Source of the DNA: Dryas octopetala | Lineage: Eukaryota; Streptophyta; Magnoliopsida; Rosales; Rosaceae | Direction of reading: 5' to 3' | Length of the DNA: 64,000 nt | Assembly (NCBI GenBank): GCA_963921425.1 | Contig: OY992838.1 | Span: 8,122,001-8,186,000 of the forward strand | Shown: positions 24,301 to 37,000 of the stretch, in pieces | Numbering within the stretch: position 1 is the stretch's first letter | How the letters are laid out: each line of letters starts with the position of its first letter | Program-made: the position numbers and the translations under genes | Notes under the pieces: generated by a model | Seen by the model: only the letters and a program-made list of their open reading frames with translations | Database searches by the model: none | What the model was told of the DNA's origin: nothing

Positions 24301-25781
24301 AACACATATATGATCTAATTGGAAACGAAAAAGTAAAATGTTTTGAGCTTGCCAAATTACAAAGGCCAGAGTTATGTGCTAGCTTTAATTGGTAGTGTTT
24401 TTGCTACTGTTTTAGTTTTAGCTGCTTTAAATTAAGATTCAGTACTTAGTAGTTAATGCAATATGAGGCCATGAAAAGGCTTGCTACCCTACACCCTACC
24501 CTATTGCTTATGTAGAGTACGTTACTTCTTACAAGAAAGACGATACTTCTGTTATTATATAATCATACAATTGCTTATGTTATTAAATTGTTAACTACTC
24601 ATTCAATCAATAATCAACTCTATTAACAATTATTGGTCAAAAAAAAAAAAACTCTATTAACAATTGAAAACTTCATTAAATAAGACTGTTGTTCTTTGCA
24701 CAAGAATCCAATACACTTTGTACCTTCAAGAAGGTCAAAGTCAGTGACACAAATCAAAATGTAGAAAATCATATGGCTGAAAATTAAAGAAAACTAGACT
24801 CCATGACAAGCAGGTCCTTGGTTAGACCTACATTAAATTTTGAGTACATTTCTAGGTCTAAAATTTGACCTTATCTTTGAGTTGGGCTTGACCCTAAGGT
24901 AATTAATTTGCTCTCTTTTGAGAAGCAAAAGTAACATTTATTTGAAGTTAGAGATGCATACAAAATAATGAATAATTGATTGCTTTCAAAGTAGCAATTG
25001 TCACTCAGATACCATTTATGGAGTTGCAAGTGTTCAATTCCATACACTGTAAATAGCATGGAGTACAAAATTAGTAAATCTATGTATGAAGTTAAGTGCT
25101 TCCAACAAAGAGTTAGCTAAAATTAGGGCCACATTACATTTTTAGCACTAGTACTTTAGCTCGAAGTTTCTATCGTTTAAAAAGTCGTAATTATATTCAT
25201 GTAGTTTAGTTTGTAGTTAAATTTCAAAATTTAACTTCATTTAATCTTTTAATGAAGTGCTAACATAACAACACATGAGAGGTATATGTATCAACTTTTA
25301 AGTTTATGTGATTTTGCCGACTTTCACTTAAGTAATTTATTATTGATAATAAGTAGTTGATAAATATGAAATGAATTGTAAATTCATACGTTTATAAAAT
25401 TCAATATCTTGCAAAAGTAAAAACATCCCAACTTACCTTTCATAAAATGAACTTTAATGAAGACAATTATTTTAATTCCAAAAGAAAGAATATTACTTTT
25501 AGATCTCTTTAAAATCTTTGGCCCAAAACCCCTTTCATATGGACTATAATCTCGATCTGTTTGATCAAATCTGAGTTGGGAGTATTGTACAAAAATTCAC
25601 TGAAAGAGAGAGGAGGGTATTTTTGTCAGAAAAGAAAAAAAAGGAGAAGAATTTAATTTACTCAGTTTGTACGCGGTAAACACAACAGAAGTCAGAAAGC
25701 TAGAGGCCCGAAAATGGTAATAATGACAAAGGTCTGTAGCCCAGTGGCGGGTTCCACGACCTTTCTATGCAACCATTCAGA
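21346..25781. other. Gene-free intergenic stretch
   Basis: Contains a two-copy 32-bp tandem duplication (22227-22290, one mismatch) and a (CT)n run at 23539-23560. Two GGGCCCAC motifs lie in a less AT-rich patch at about 22650-22830. No ORF of coding character is seen on either strand. Confidence 0.45.
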
Positions 25782-26471
25782 CTCTCTCTCTCTCTCTCTC
25801 TCTCTCAAAGTCTGAAATTCTGAATAAACAAAACTCCATCAAGAAGCACAAGCACTACTTCTCTCTGCGTCTCTAACCTCACGCATTTCAATGCCCGTTT
25901 CTTGTTTTTATACATAATATTATTATAGAGATTTAAATCTGTGTGCAGAGACTCAACACAACACACTCGTATACATAACTACTGTTTTGTTTTTGTATCT
26001 CTGAGCCCTCTGTCCCCTCCTCGCATGATCAGACATTACTCATCCCCATCATCCATCTCAACGGTCAGATTTGCTTCTTCCCGCATCCCTCATTTCCATG
26101 CACCAAATCTCACTCCCCTCACTATTAATTTCACACATACAGTACATACTGACATACCCATTTAATATCTTTCTCGTTTTCACTCCTTTCTGTGTTTCTC
26201 TGTGTATATGTATGTATGTATATCTATGCTCCTCTGCGCTCAATGCTTCTAGGGTTTTCTGTTAAATGTCGAATTTGGGTCTGAATTCGTTTGTTTTCTG
26301 TGTCCGGTAGATCATCTTTGTATCTGGGGTTGTTCACAATGCTTCGTTTGTACGGACAGGCATGGAGGAGGAGACCATGACGAGGACTACTGGTAAATGC
26401 AGAGGTGGTGGCGGCGTGGCATTGGGTCGTAATTTTGGGCTCTTTTCCGGGCTTGTTTGTTGGATGATATT
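25782..26471 (+). promoter_or_regulatory. Promoter and leader of the DUF630/DUF632 gene
   Basis: A CT dinucleotide run lies at 25782-25806. It is followed by pyrimidine-rich DNA typical of plant 5' leaders. The leader holds several ATGs, so upstream ORFs are possible, but I cannot fix the transcription start. Confidence 0.4.
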
Positions 26472-29400
26472 ATGGGCTGCAGTGAATCCAAGGTCAACGA
26501 CTTGCCGTTAGTCACGCTTTGCAGGGAGCGCAAGGAGTTCATCAAAACGGCGTCGGACCACCGCTACGCCCTCGCCGCAGCCCACCTTACCTATTTCCAC
26601 TCCCTCAAGCAAATCGGCGACGCGCTCTGTAAGTTCGTCGACGAAGACCTCCTGATCGCCGGCTCTGGTGGGTCCCCTTCGTCGCCGGGATCTCCAGTTC
26701 TCACATTGCCCTCCGACGAAGGCAAACCCAGCAGGAGGAGGAAGCCCCAAAACGACGACGTCCACAACAAAAACTCGTCGTCGTCGACCTCGTTTTCGCA
26801 CTCGGTTTCGGTTTCGCCCAAAGAGGAGGAGATTGAGGACTCTCACCTTCATTTATCATCTGGGTCGGATTCTGAATTGGATTCGTCTTCGGGTCACATT
26901 CACATTGAGGACAGCCCAGAACCAGAGGTACCCTCTTCTTCTTCTTATAGCTACCCTCCCTATTCGTACCCTCCAAATTCGTATTCTCCAAATTTATACC
27001 CACCGAATTCGTATTCACCAAATTTATACCCTCCGAATTCGTATCCTTCGTATCCTTCGAATTCGTACATGAATTATATGAGAAGGTCCGAGACACCGGC
27101 ACAGACGGTGTATTATCAAGAGCCAGAGAGACATCAGGGCCCAAGTGGAGCTTGGCCGGATCCGTCTTCGGGTTTTCAACCGTATGGGGGTGGTGGGTTC
27201 TTTGGGTTACCGATGGGTTCACCGCCGGCGACGACTAGTGAGTATCCGTACAATTTGCAGCCAAGCCCCTCGCGTCCTCCACCGGCACCGCCTTCGCCGC
27301 CGAGGGTCTCAACATGGGATTACCTTAATTTCTTTGATAATGTTGATAATAGTGGCTACCCGGGTTACTATCCGACGACTAGGTACGGGTATGGATCCAC
27401 CACGAGTAGTCCTGACTCGAAGGAAGTGAGGGAGAGAGAGGGGATTCCTGATTTGGAGGACGAAACAGAGCAAGAAGTGTTGAAGGACGTTAGGAAGGAG
27501 AAGAAGAAGAAGAAGGTGAATGGGGAGAGTAATGTGAATAGGAATAGAAATTCAGGTGAAGGGACTTCAAGGGCTGTGCCGTTGCAGCAGCCAAGCAGTG
27601 AGGGAAGTTCAGGGACTGTGCCATTGCATAGCAGTGAGAGAAGTTCAGGAACAGTGCCTTTGCACAGTAGTGAGAGCTCACACTCTGTCCAGGGGAAAGA
27701 GGTAAAGAGCAGTCCTGATACAATTGCATCAAAAAACTCGGAAGAGTATGCGAAGAAGAAAAGGGTGAGCTTTGAGTTTGAGGAGGCATCGACGGTGGAT
27801 GCTGTATCTTCTAAACGGAGTACCTTAACCACATTGTCTGTCCACGGTACAAGGGACCTTCAGGAGGTTGTTAAAGAAATCAGGGATGAGTTTGAGACTG
27901 CCTCTAGTTATGGGAAAGAGGTTGCCGTGTTGCTTGAGGTGGGCAAGCTGCCTTATCAGTCTAGAGGTGCTGCACTTAAAGGTAGGAGTCTAACCTATGA
28001 TTGTATTTGTATTTGTATTTTATCATACATCCACTTATTCAGTGATTACTTCCACTATCTTGTATGATCACATTTACCTCATGAAATTTGTGTCTATGCT
28101 GTTGGGATTATAATTTATGAATTGTCTGTGTATCGCACTGTGCCCCTGCTTGGCTGCTTCATTGTAACAGGAGCTTCTCCTAACTAGAAAGTATACTCAT
28201 AGACCCAAGTAGCATAAAATGCTTTCGAATTGTGCCTTTTGAACTGACATGAACAATTTCCAGTGAGTAGATGAGAGTGCAGAATATTGCAGTCCTGTGA
28301 ATAGATGTGAGTAGATTAGGATATATTTAGAATACAGAATATTGCATTAAATTAAATTTGGATTCTCACAAAATTTTCCACATTTTTGCTAGATGAGTCT
28401 AAATGTTTGAAGCTTTGCAAAGCAATGTGCTTACAATATTGCTTTACTTTTGTTTGCATTTATCTGCCCTTGTATTCAGTTGCTCAGTATTAAATATGGC
28501 TTCGTAATTGAACTTGTCCAATGCCTTGAAATTGACAATAGTACACCCTAGTTTGACTTATTTACATTAATTTACAAACCAGTGCGTTATTAAGTGAATC
28601 TGATGGAGATAGGGGCCAAATACAGGGTTCATGTGAAAGAGCTTTTGTGACACTATTCAATGTCAGTCCAATTGATTGAAATTTACCAGAGCTATACTCT
28701 ATGATGAATATGCATGCTCCTAAGAAAAAGATTACCTTTGAGCAAATAGTGTCATACCACAAGAAGGAGGAATCTATCCATGCTTGAATTTTCTATGACC
28801 ATTACACTGCTCTGGAATCCTCTATGCTTGCCTCAGAGCATATCCTGTGATGGTTTGTTACGTATATAATATGTTCCTCAGATGAATTAGATTTCTAAAA
28901 TATAATTTTTTCCCTATTAGATGTTGGAAAATGAAAGCTCCCCAATATCACATATGACCTTGAAGTAAAAATTAAGCCCAACATAGATCCGAATGTAAGT
29001 TCATGAAAAAAAAAAAAATATTACTCATTGTTTCGACTGGAGAATACTTGTCGGATTGATAATTAAATTCTATTATTGTCTATGTATTATATTTTATTGT
29101 GATCTTTATGAAGAAGCATAACTCTTTCTGCTTCATTAAAACTTATGCATCTCTTTGCAGTGATCTTTTCCAGGATCATGTGCCTTGTAGCACCTTCCAT
29201 GTTGTCTTCACATCCTCCTTCCAGGCCATCAAGAAGATTAGCATCTAAGACATTAAAAATGGCAAAAGCCTACCATGGAGAACCTGACAAAGATTTCAAC
29301 AAGAAGTACGGGAACCTCTCATCGACTTTGGAGAAACTTTATGCATGGGAGCAAAAATTATACAAGGAAGTCAAGGTAAGACTGCATAATTCATGTATGT

Positions 29401-31840
29401 AACTTATATTTGGTATATGGTGACTTTAAATTCTTAGATATTGCGCAGATAGTCATCATATTAGTTTTATTGCAGCATGTGGCAACACAACTTCAATGCA
29501 TTTGCATCTTTCAAAGGACCTGTATTTCTGTACTGTACTTGGAATGTTTACTGTTAGATGTCATTCAAACACATAACTCCTGCTATTATAAAAGTCTCTG
29601 AATGTTGGAAGGCTGAAATCTCTGAAAGGCTTGATTGACAAAGGCAAGAAAGCTTCCTGGAAGTAGGACTTTGTTTTTATGCATCTTTGCAATCTAGGGT
29701 TCCCATTGTAATTGTTGAGATATAAACCGCACATCGGAATTCTAAGCCTTGCATCATAATATATAAAATCCCAAGCCATTGGCAATTGGTTTTGGGTTGT
29801 ACACTGTAATTGCGGCTGGTCATGTTTCTTCAATGTTCCTTCATAATGGTGTTTTGCTTGATTCTCATGCAGTCTGTAGTTAATTGATATGTGCTTGTCT
29901 GGACAGTTCCTTTGTTTAATTTGGTCTTTCTGACTCTCAAAATTGTTTCTGTAATGGTGTAAATCTGATGTGTCAATAATCACCTTTGTTGATTCTTCAA
30001 GTGCCTTGGTGCAATTGCTCCTGTTGACTTCTGTTTGATACATATTGGTGTTGCACTAATCTTAGGACGAAGAAAAGCTACGGGTTATCTATGAAAAGAA
30101 GTGCAAGAGATTGAAAAGTCTAGATGATCATGGAGCTGAGACTGCTAAGATTGAAGCCACCCAGGCTACTGTTCGAAATTTGCTAACAAAAATTAATGTT
30201 TGTATCAGAGCTGTTGATACCATATCGAGCAGGATACATAAGTTGAGGGACGAAGAATTGCTGCCCCAACTCACGGAATTGATACATGGGTAACAAATTG
30301 CTTCAACCTCTTTTCCTAGCAAATGTACAAAGTTTCCTAGTAATTATTGCATCAGCTCACAATTTATACGGGATGACTTATAGTTGGCAATATGTCCTCC
30401 TGCCATCATTTCTTGAATCTTATTGCCCTTTTAATGGAAGTATGAGGTGATAGTGCAAAAGTTTGGTTTCCTAATAGTTAAATCAATAAGTTGGTAGTTT
30501 TCCATAATAATCCCCCACCTGCTCAATGGTGATGATTATCTTCCGTTTTATAAAAAACTCGGTATATATTACATTCGCAAGCCCTGCTTTTATCTTGTCC
30601 AAGTGGATCTGCTGCACTGATTGCATGACCCCTTTAGGCTTGTAGTGAGGTCATATACACTATTTTTGGTAAGGAGGATATAAAAGTGAAAGGATGGAGA
30701 AGGTAAATCATGAGGGAAGGATAAAGGGGAGGAAAAATGTCTCTTAATAAAGTGTATTGACATTGGTAAAAAAATTATGATGTTGTAACTTGTATTTAAG
30801 ATACTTACCTTTCCATTATCTTCTCCATACCCCTTTACCTTCTGCCTCCTATCAAACATAGTGTTAAAGACTTGCTGGTGATGATATATCTTAAGCTTGC
30901 AAGGACTTTGTATGATGAAATTTTTCGGGGGGAGAGTTGAAAAGAGACACTGAATTTATATGTTAATTGTTTATATATACTAGGTCTTAATTTCCCAGGA
31001 TTCTTTTGTTAATATTATGAATGTCTTCATATCTGCAGATTGATTAGAATGTGGAAATCCATGCTTAAATGCCACCAGAAACAGTTCCAAGCTATTATGG
31101 AGAGCAAAATTCGCTCTCTTAAGGTGAATGGCCTTCGAAGGGATTCGGGTTTGAAAGCTACTCTTGAACTTGAAATGGAGCTCCTGAGTTGGTGCACCTG
31201 CTTTAACAATTGGGTCAGCACCCAAAAATCCTATGTAGAATCCTTAAATGGGTGGCTTTTAAGGTGCATTAATCGTGAACCTGAGGAAACTCCGGATGGA
31301 GTTGCCCCTTTCTCCCCAAGCCGGATTGGAGCTCCACCCATTTTTATAATCTGCAATGATTGGTGCCAAGCAATGGAAAGAGTTTCAGAAAAGGGGGTGG
31401 CAGATGCGTTGCAAGATTTTGCTTCAACCTTACACCAGTTATGGGAAAGGCAGGATGAGGAGCAGCGTCAAAGGATCAAAGCAGAACATGTTTCCAAGGA
31501 TTTGGAGAACCGACTTAGAAAATTGCGCATGGAGAGGATGAAAATGATGAAAATGGAGCATGACCATGATGCATCATCAGACAAAACTGCTATGTCAAAG
31601 ACTCCTTCTGACAGTGGAGTTTCACCACTGGATGATCTAAAGGTGGATTTGGATTCAATGAGGAAGAAATTAGCTGAGGAGAGAGGGAGGCATAAGGAGG
31701 CCATCAAATTGGTTAATCATGTAGCTTCCAGTAGTTTGCAAACGGGTTTGGTCCCAATTTTTGAGGCTTTGGGTAATTTCACTTCAGAGGCTTTGAAAGT
31801 TCATGAGCAAGTCAGACTTCAAAATGCCGGAGGTTCATAG
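26472..31840 (+). CDS. DUF630/DUF632 domain protein (NRG2-related family), 4 exons
   Basis: Exons 26472-27981, 29161-29375, 30066-30289 and 31039-31840 join in frame to 916 residues. The N-terminus MGCSESK is a myristoylation and palmitoylation-type sequence, followed by DUF630 (residues 1 to about 60, RYALAAAHLTYFHSLKQIG). Residues 65-450 are low-complexity: Ser-rich, a Tyr/Pro repeat at about 157-200, a Lys-rich KEKKKKK patch and a three-copy SSGTVPLHSSE repeat. DUF632 starts near residue 457 (LQEVVKEIRDEF) and includes KLYAWEQKLYKEVK, KKCKRLKSLDDHGAE and IRMWKSMLKCHQKQFQ. It is rich in predicted coiled coil. Some family members are described as regulators (NRG2 in nitrate signalling; others in leaf development), often loosely labelled bZIP-like. 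No bZIP basic region is seen here. The N-terminus suggests membrane association. The biochemical function is unknown. Confidence 0.92.
30658..30863. mobile_element. MITE in intron 3 of the DUF630/DUF632 gene
   Basis: The left end CACTATTTTTGGTAAGGAGG pairs with the reverse complement of the right end, CACTATGTTTGATAGGAGG. Similarity continues inward through ATGGAGAAGGTAA versus ATGGAGAAGATAA. It is about 206 bp, non-coding, and no clear target-site duplication was found. Confidence 0.6.
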
Positions 31841-33539
31841 TGAATGTATAATTTTATATATACCAGTTAGACGTGTGATCTATGAAGTAGCTTAGCCCTT
31901 CTGTATTTGTACAGGCCGTTCCTCGAGATTGCATACATTTAGAAGTGGTAGATTAGCAGAGAAAAGAAAAGGGAACTATATAAGTGAATTTTAGGCATGA
32001 CAGAGAGTTCGGAGAAGGTGGTTAGAAGAGGGGGTTTTAGAGTCTACATTTCTCATCTTGACTTGAAATCTAGTTCTGCAACAACCCCCCTTTAACAGAT
32101 AGCAAATTTTGTACAGAAATTCATTTAATTGGGTTGATTGGTTGGCTTTTAGGTGGCTTATGTATTGGCTGTTATTGGAATGTGGGGATGGGGGGATGTC
32201 AGCTTGGTGTAGTAGAGAAGGTAGAAAATTTTGAATGAGCTATTATTCCATTATGAAAATGATTTCTATTTCCTTGCTGTCCATTGTTGGTGGATATGTG
32301 TTATGCTTCATGGCCTTGCTCCATTTTTCATTGATGAATTTGCCCTAACTTGCGCATTAATTAAACTTGGGATCTGAGCTTTCATGGAGCTTTCAGCTTC
32401 GAGTCTTAAACTTAAGACTGCGAATTGTGATTTCGAATTTTGGTAGGGTCAACTGAGGGAGGCCCTGCAACATAATTAATTTGTATTACACATTCAAAGC
32501 ATAAATTGATAGTCTATTAGCATAACATATCAGATTTTTTCCATTTCCCTTTGATTGTTAGGTGATTTCTTGGATTTCATTTTTGAGCTTGTTTATTTGG
32601 TGAAGTTTAAGCATGAAGCAGCTCACTGCTAAAGCCAAGTACCTCATTTTGTCCGCAGTCTGTGCAGTAATAGTAGCCAACAGTCCAGCAGCGATGCAGA
32701 CAGTCGTGGTCCATTCAAGGGGGCCCAAACTATGGAAAAGTAAAACATCCTACGTTTCTTTTAGAGATTTACTATACATCTCATACTATCAATGGCCCAT
32801 AATCTAATTGTCAATTCATTTATTAACCCTTTAAGTTTTTTGTGTTTCATAGTTATCTAATAAATGGAAAATTCTACCATCCAATCACTATGATAACAGT
32901 GAATACATTTTTAAACCTTTGGATAAAATTAAAACTTGGCTATCAAAAAAAATATATATATTAAAACTTCGGTTTCAAGAGATTGTGGGTCGTAAATTTT
33001 TTAAAATCAAAATGAGTCTGATGGGATTTTGAAGAGCTTTTGGAGCCAATAAGACAAAACACATAATATTATTTGAAAAATAAATAAGAATAAAACAATT
33101 CTGTAAAGCAATATTAGTCCAAGTGACATCAGGTGGTAGACGATGTGAAAAAAAAAATCTATAACGAAGGAATAAATATATTATATCACTTAATTATATT
33201 TAATATGTTATCTTTTCAACTATTTGACATACATAACATGAGTTTTATAATTTTAGGAGTTTTGAAACTGAGTTGAGTTAGACAATATTTTTCATAATTT
33301 AAGATTTTATAAGCCAAAGTGGCAAAAAAAAAAAAATATATTTTATAAGCCAATTACTCTCAAATTTAATGCCAAATCCAAAATGAAGAAAGCCGTTTTT
33401 TTCTTTTATTCCTACAGATACAGAATTAAAGGCATTTACTAACTGGCTGTTAAAAAAGAAAAATAAAGAAAAATTGCAAAAAAGTTGACCAAGAAAAAAG
33501 AAATGGAAAAATCTAAACCATTTTGCATCCTATCCAATA
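31841..33539. other. 3' UTR and intergenic spacer
   Basis: The first roughly 450 bp probably hold the 3' UTR of the DUF630/DUF632 gene. The rest is AT-rich, with no supported gene. Confidence 0.45.
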
Positions 33540-34022
33540 GAGCTCACAGAACCACGCAATCAGCGAATGACTAGTCATGATATCACGCTTATATCACGTG
33601 ACCTGAAACTCTCTCTGAGGTGTCACATTCTGATTGGCCAGGACTTTTCAGTAATCTACATCTGGGACCACCAAAGCCACTTAATTCCATTCCAAAATTG
33701 AGCGTAAATAATCAGATATACCTGCCTAATTTGCGTCACACCTTCCAAATTATAAACCTGTGACGATGTTTATCCAATCAGAGCATTCCACGTGTATACA
33801 GTACAACATGTAGAGCGAGTACGCTACCAACCAGCACTCGCGCAAGTACGGAAGCAAAAAATACCCGAGACGTTGTCACGTGTGACCACCATGTTTGTCT
33901 CGTTCTCTCTCTACCCGATCTCTCACGCTCACTCCTTACTTCTCGCCCTTAAAAACCCCCCAAGCGAGAGTGAGACTCTCAGAGACCGCCAAAGACCAAA
34001 AGAGCTTCACAGAGCTACGGTA
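33540..34022 (+). promoter_or_regulatory. Promoter and 5' leader of the PDI gene
   Basis: The region is rich in ACGT and CCAAT elements: CACGTG at about 33595, an ER-stress element at 33774-33792 (separate entry), and GTCACGTGTGAC at about 33876. A pyrimidine-rich leader lies at 33895-33960. The composition matches a stress-inducible ER chaperone promoter. Confidence 0.55.
33774..33792 (+). promoter_or_regulatory. Perfect ERSE (CCAAT-N9-CCACG)
   Basis: CCAAT at 33774-33778 is followed by exactly nine bases and CCACG at 33788-33792, about 230 bp upstream of the PDI ATG. This is the consensus ER-stress response element, bound in plants by bZIP28 or bZIP60 with NF-Y. Its position on a PDI gene makes chance unlikely. 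Confidence 0.8.
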
Positions 34023-37000
34023 ATGGCGTCATCTAGGTTTTCGCTCTGCTTCTGCTTGTTCTTCGCTTTCTGCTTCACTGCGATCTACGCCGAAGAGGCT
34101 GAATCGAAGGAGTTCGTGCTCACTCTGGACAGCACCAACTTCTCCGACACTGTCAGCAAGCACGACTTCATCGTCGTCGAGTTCTACGCCCCCTGGTAAT
34201 TACAATTCGCATCTCGCTCTCCTTATCGACGTTGATTCCGTTTTGCTTTGCCCGATCGTCGTCGTTTGCTCTTGCTCTTGCTTAATTGTGTTGGCCTTGT
34301 GTGGATCTGAAATTTGCTTAATTCATGTGGTCTTGGACTTTTTTTTTTTAATATTGAATTTGTGTGGTACATTTAGGATTTGCTTTTGTGTTTCGAATTG
34401 ATGTCGTATTTGTGCATTCAAGTTCATGCTTAACTGTTACAGCTAACTGCATGCAGTGGTTGAATGCTTGATTTGGCGTTGTTTTTACTCTTTTGCGAAA
34501 TGTTTATACTAAACTCATATAATCAGAGTGACATGCATATGGAAAGCGCTCATCGGCTCTGAAGAAAGTGGATCTTGATGTGCTTTTGGCTTTTGATTTA
34601 TTTATTTTAATAAATTTTTTGATATTATAATATTGTATTTTGTTTTTTCAGGCTTACAGTTTTGTTAATTTGATTTCTGTGTTTCCTTGTAGGTGTGGCC
34701 ACTGTAAGAAGCTTGCTCCAGAGGTACGAAATGAAGCTATTAAATATTAGTTTCCCACAAATGTAGCATTTTTATTGAGAAACTATGTATTTTCTGATTT
34801 ATCTGACGGTTTTTTTTTTTTTAATTTTTTGTGTTGGGGTAGTTTGAGAAAGCTGCGTCTATTTTGAGTAGTAATGACCCACCAGTCATTCTAGCAAAAG
34901 TTGATGCCAATGAAGAAGCAAACAAAGGACTTGCTTCTGAGTATGAGGTTAAGGGTTTCCCCACAATTAAGATTCTCAGAAATGGTGGGAAGATTATCCA
35001 AGAATACAAGGGTCCTCGTGATGCCGATGGTATTGTTGCTTATCTGAAGAAACAAAGCGGTCCGGCTTCTCTTGAAATTAAGACTGTTGATGTTGCAAAT
35101 AGTCTTGTTGGTGACAAGAAGATAGTTGTTGTAAGTGTTCCATCTCCGTTTTTGTTTCCTGATTTGGTTTAATCTTTTTGAGGACTCAGCTGGTATAATT
35201 ACTATTATTTCATAAATTTGCAGGTTGGGGTGTTCCCAAAGTTCTCCGGAGAGGAGTTTGAGAACTACATGGCTCTAGCTGAGAAATTGCGTTCTGATTA
35301 TGAATTTGGCCACACTCTGGATGCCAAGCTCCTTCCACGTGGTGAATCATCAGTGGCTGGGCCAATAATTCGACTGTTCAAGCCATTTGATGAACTCTTT
35401 GTTGACTCTAAGGTATTACAGACTTTCTGCTAGGTTCATATTATTTTTGTTGATTTTGAGGTGTTATTATATTTTTATATATATCTATATATATATGTAT
35501 ATATTCATACATGCATATTATAAACACACATATGTTTAAATATTAGTGAGATATATTAATGAGGCAATCGTGCTTGCAGGATTTTAATGTGGATGCTCTA
35601 GAGAAGTTTGTTGAAGAATCTAGTTTGCCAGTTGTTACCGAATTCAACAATGACCCAAGCAATCACCCCTTTGTTATCAAATTCTTTAATAGTCCAAATG
35701 AGAAGGTATGTAATATGGTCCTGGTTTAGATTTATTTATTTTTCTTAAGATGGTGCATGTTGGTGATTTATGTTCAATGTGGATATTTAAAAAAAAAAAA
35801 AAATTTATTAAGATGCTGCATTTCTTTAGAGGTCACTCAAGTTTTATTCCCATGTTTATATTCATTTTCCTTGTGTTTTAGATAAAACCAAACATGAAGA
35901 ATATTTCTATTTACGTTAGTATGGGTTTTGATGTTTGCTGTTTCTGCAGTTTTGAGTGTGCTCATAATTTGGAATTGTTTATGTTATTAATCTCTTGGTT
36001 GTACACCACGGGGTCCGGATCCGACCTACCTTTTTTTCCCATATGTTCTTTGATTAAACCACAGTATGCTCTATCATAACTTTGATGCTTTGTTGGACAA
36101 TCTCATATCGTTTTTCCTCTTCTTCCCAATCTGTTTTCTAATATATGTGATGGAAAGTCCTCTAACTCCAGTTTTGAACTTGGTAGGCCATGCTGTTTCT
36201 GAACTTCAGTAGTGAGGTTGCTGATGCTTTTAAATCAAAATATCATGAAGTTGCTGAGAAATACAAAGGAGAAGGCATAAGCTTTTTACTGGGAGATATC
36301 GAGGCTAGTCAAGGTGCCTTCCAGGTTAGAATGTTTTTACTTACCAAGTCTTTTATCTATAATCTTGTTTTCAGATTATAAAGCTTTGCAAACTATTAAT
36401 TTTTCCAGACTCCTTTTTTTGGTATATATATATATGTATATATCCAATGGCATGTTAAATGTTCTATTGGTTTTTATGAACAGTATTTTGGACTAAAAGA
36501 GGAACAAGTGCCTCTCATCATCATTCAGACCAATGACGGACAGAAGTTTCTGAAACCAAATTTGGAGCCAGATCATATTGTAGCTTGGGTGAAGGAATAC
36601 AAGGTGAGGCTTCTGCTTCTTTCTTGTAATGCACTTGTCCTGCAATGGATGATAATAAATTCTCCATTTTTTTATTACTTTAGTGAAGTTCAATTAAGCT
36701 TTATACCTGTTGAGACCTATATACTGAATTACTTTTCTGCAGGATGGAAAAGTATCACCATACAAGAAGTCTGAACCCATCCCTGAGCAGAACAACGAGC
36801 CTGTAAAAGTAGTAGTCGCTGACAGCCTCCAGGACATTGTTTTTAAGTCTGGAAAAAATGGTACGCAAACTGACACTGGTGCATTATTCAAAATAATGAA
36901 ATTGTTAATTGTCCTGAAAATAATATGTTATTTTGCTTAATATATCAATAGTTTTATAATTACAATCGACTATGGTCTGAACCGTCTGATACGTAGCCAA

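Noticed and set aside
25941..26265. Short frames upstream of the DUF630/DUF632 gene
   Set aside because: No domain or codon bias. They lie in the presumed promoter or leader. They could be upstream ORFs, but the transcript start is unknown.
33541..33565. A second ERSE-like pair (CCAAT near 33534 and CCACG near 33552)
   Set aside because: The spacing is about 13 bases, not the nine required by the consensus.
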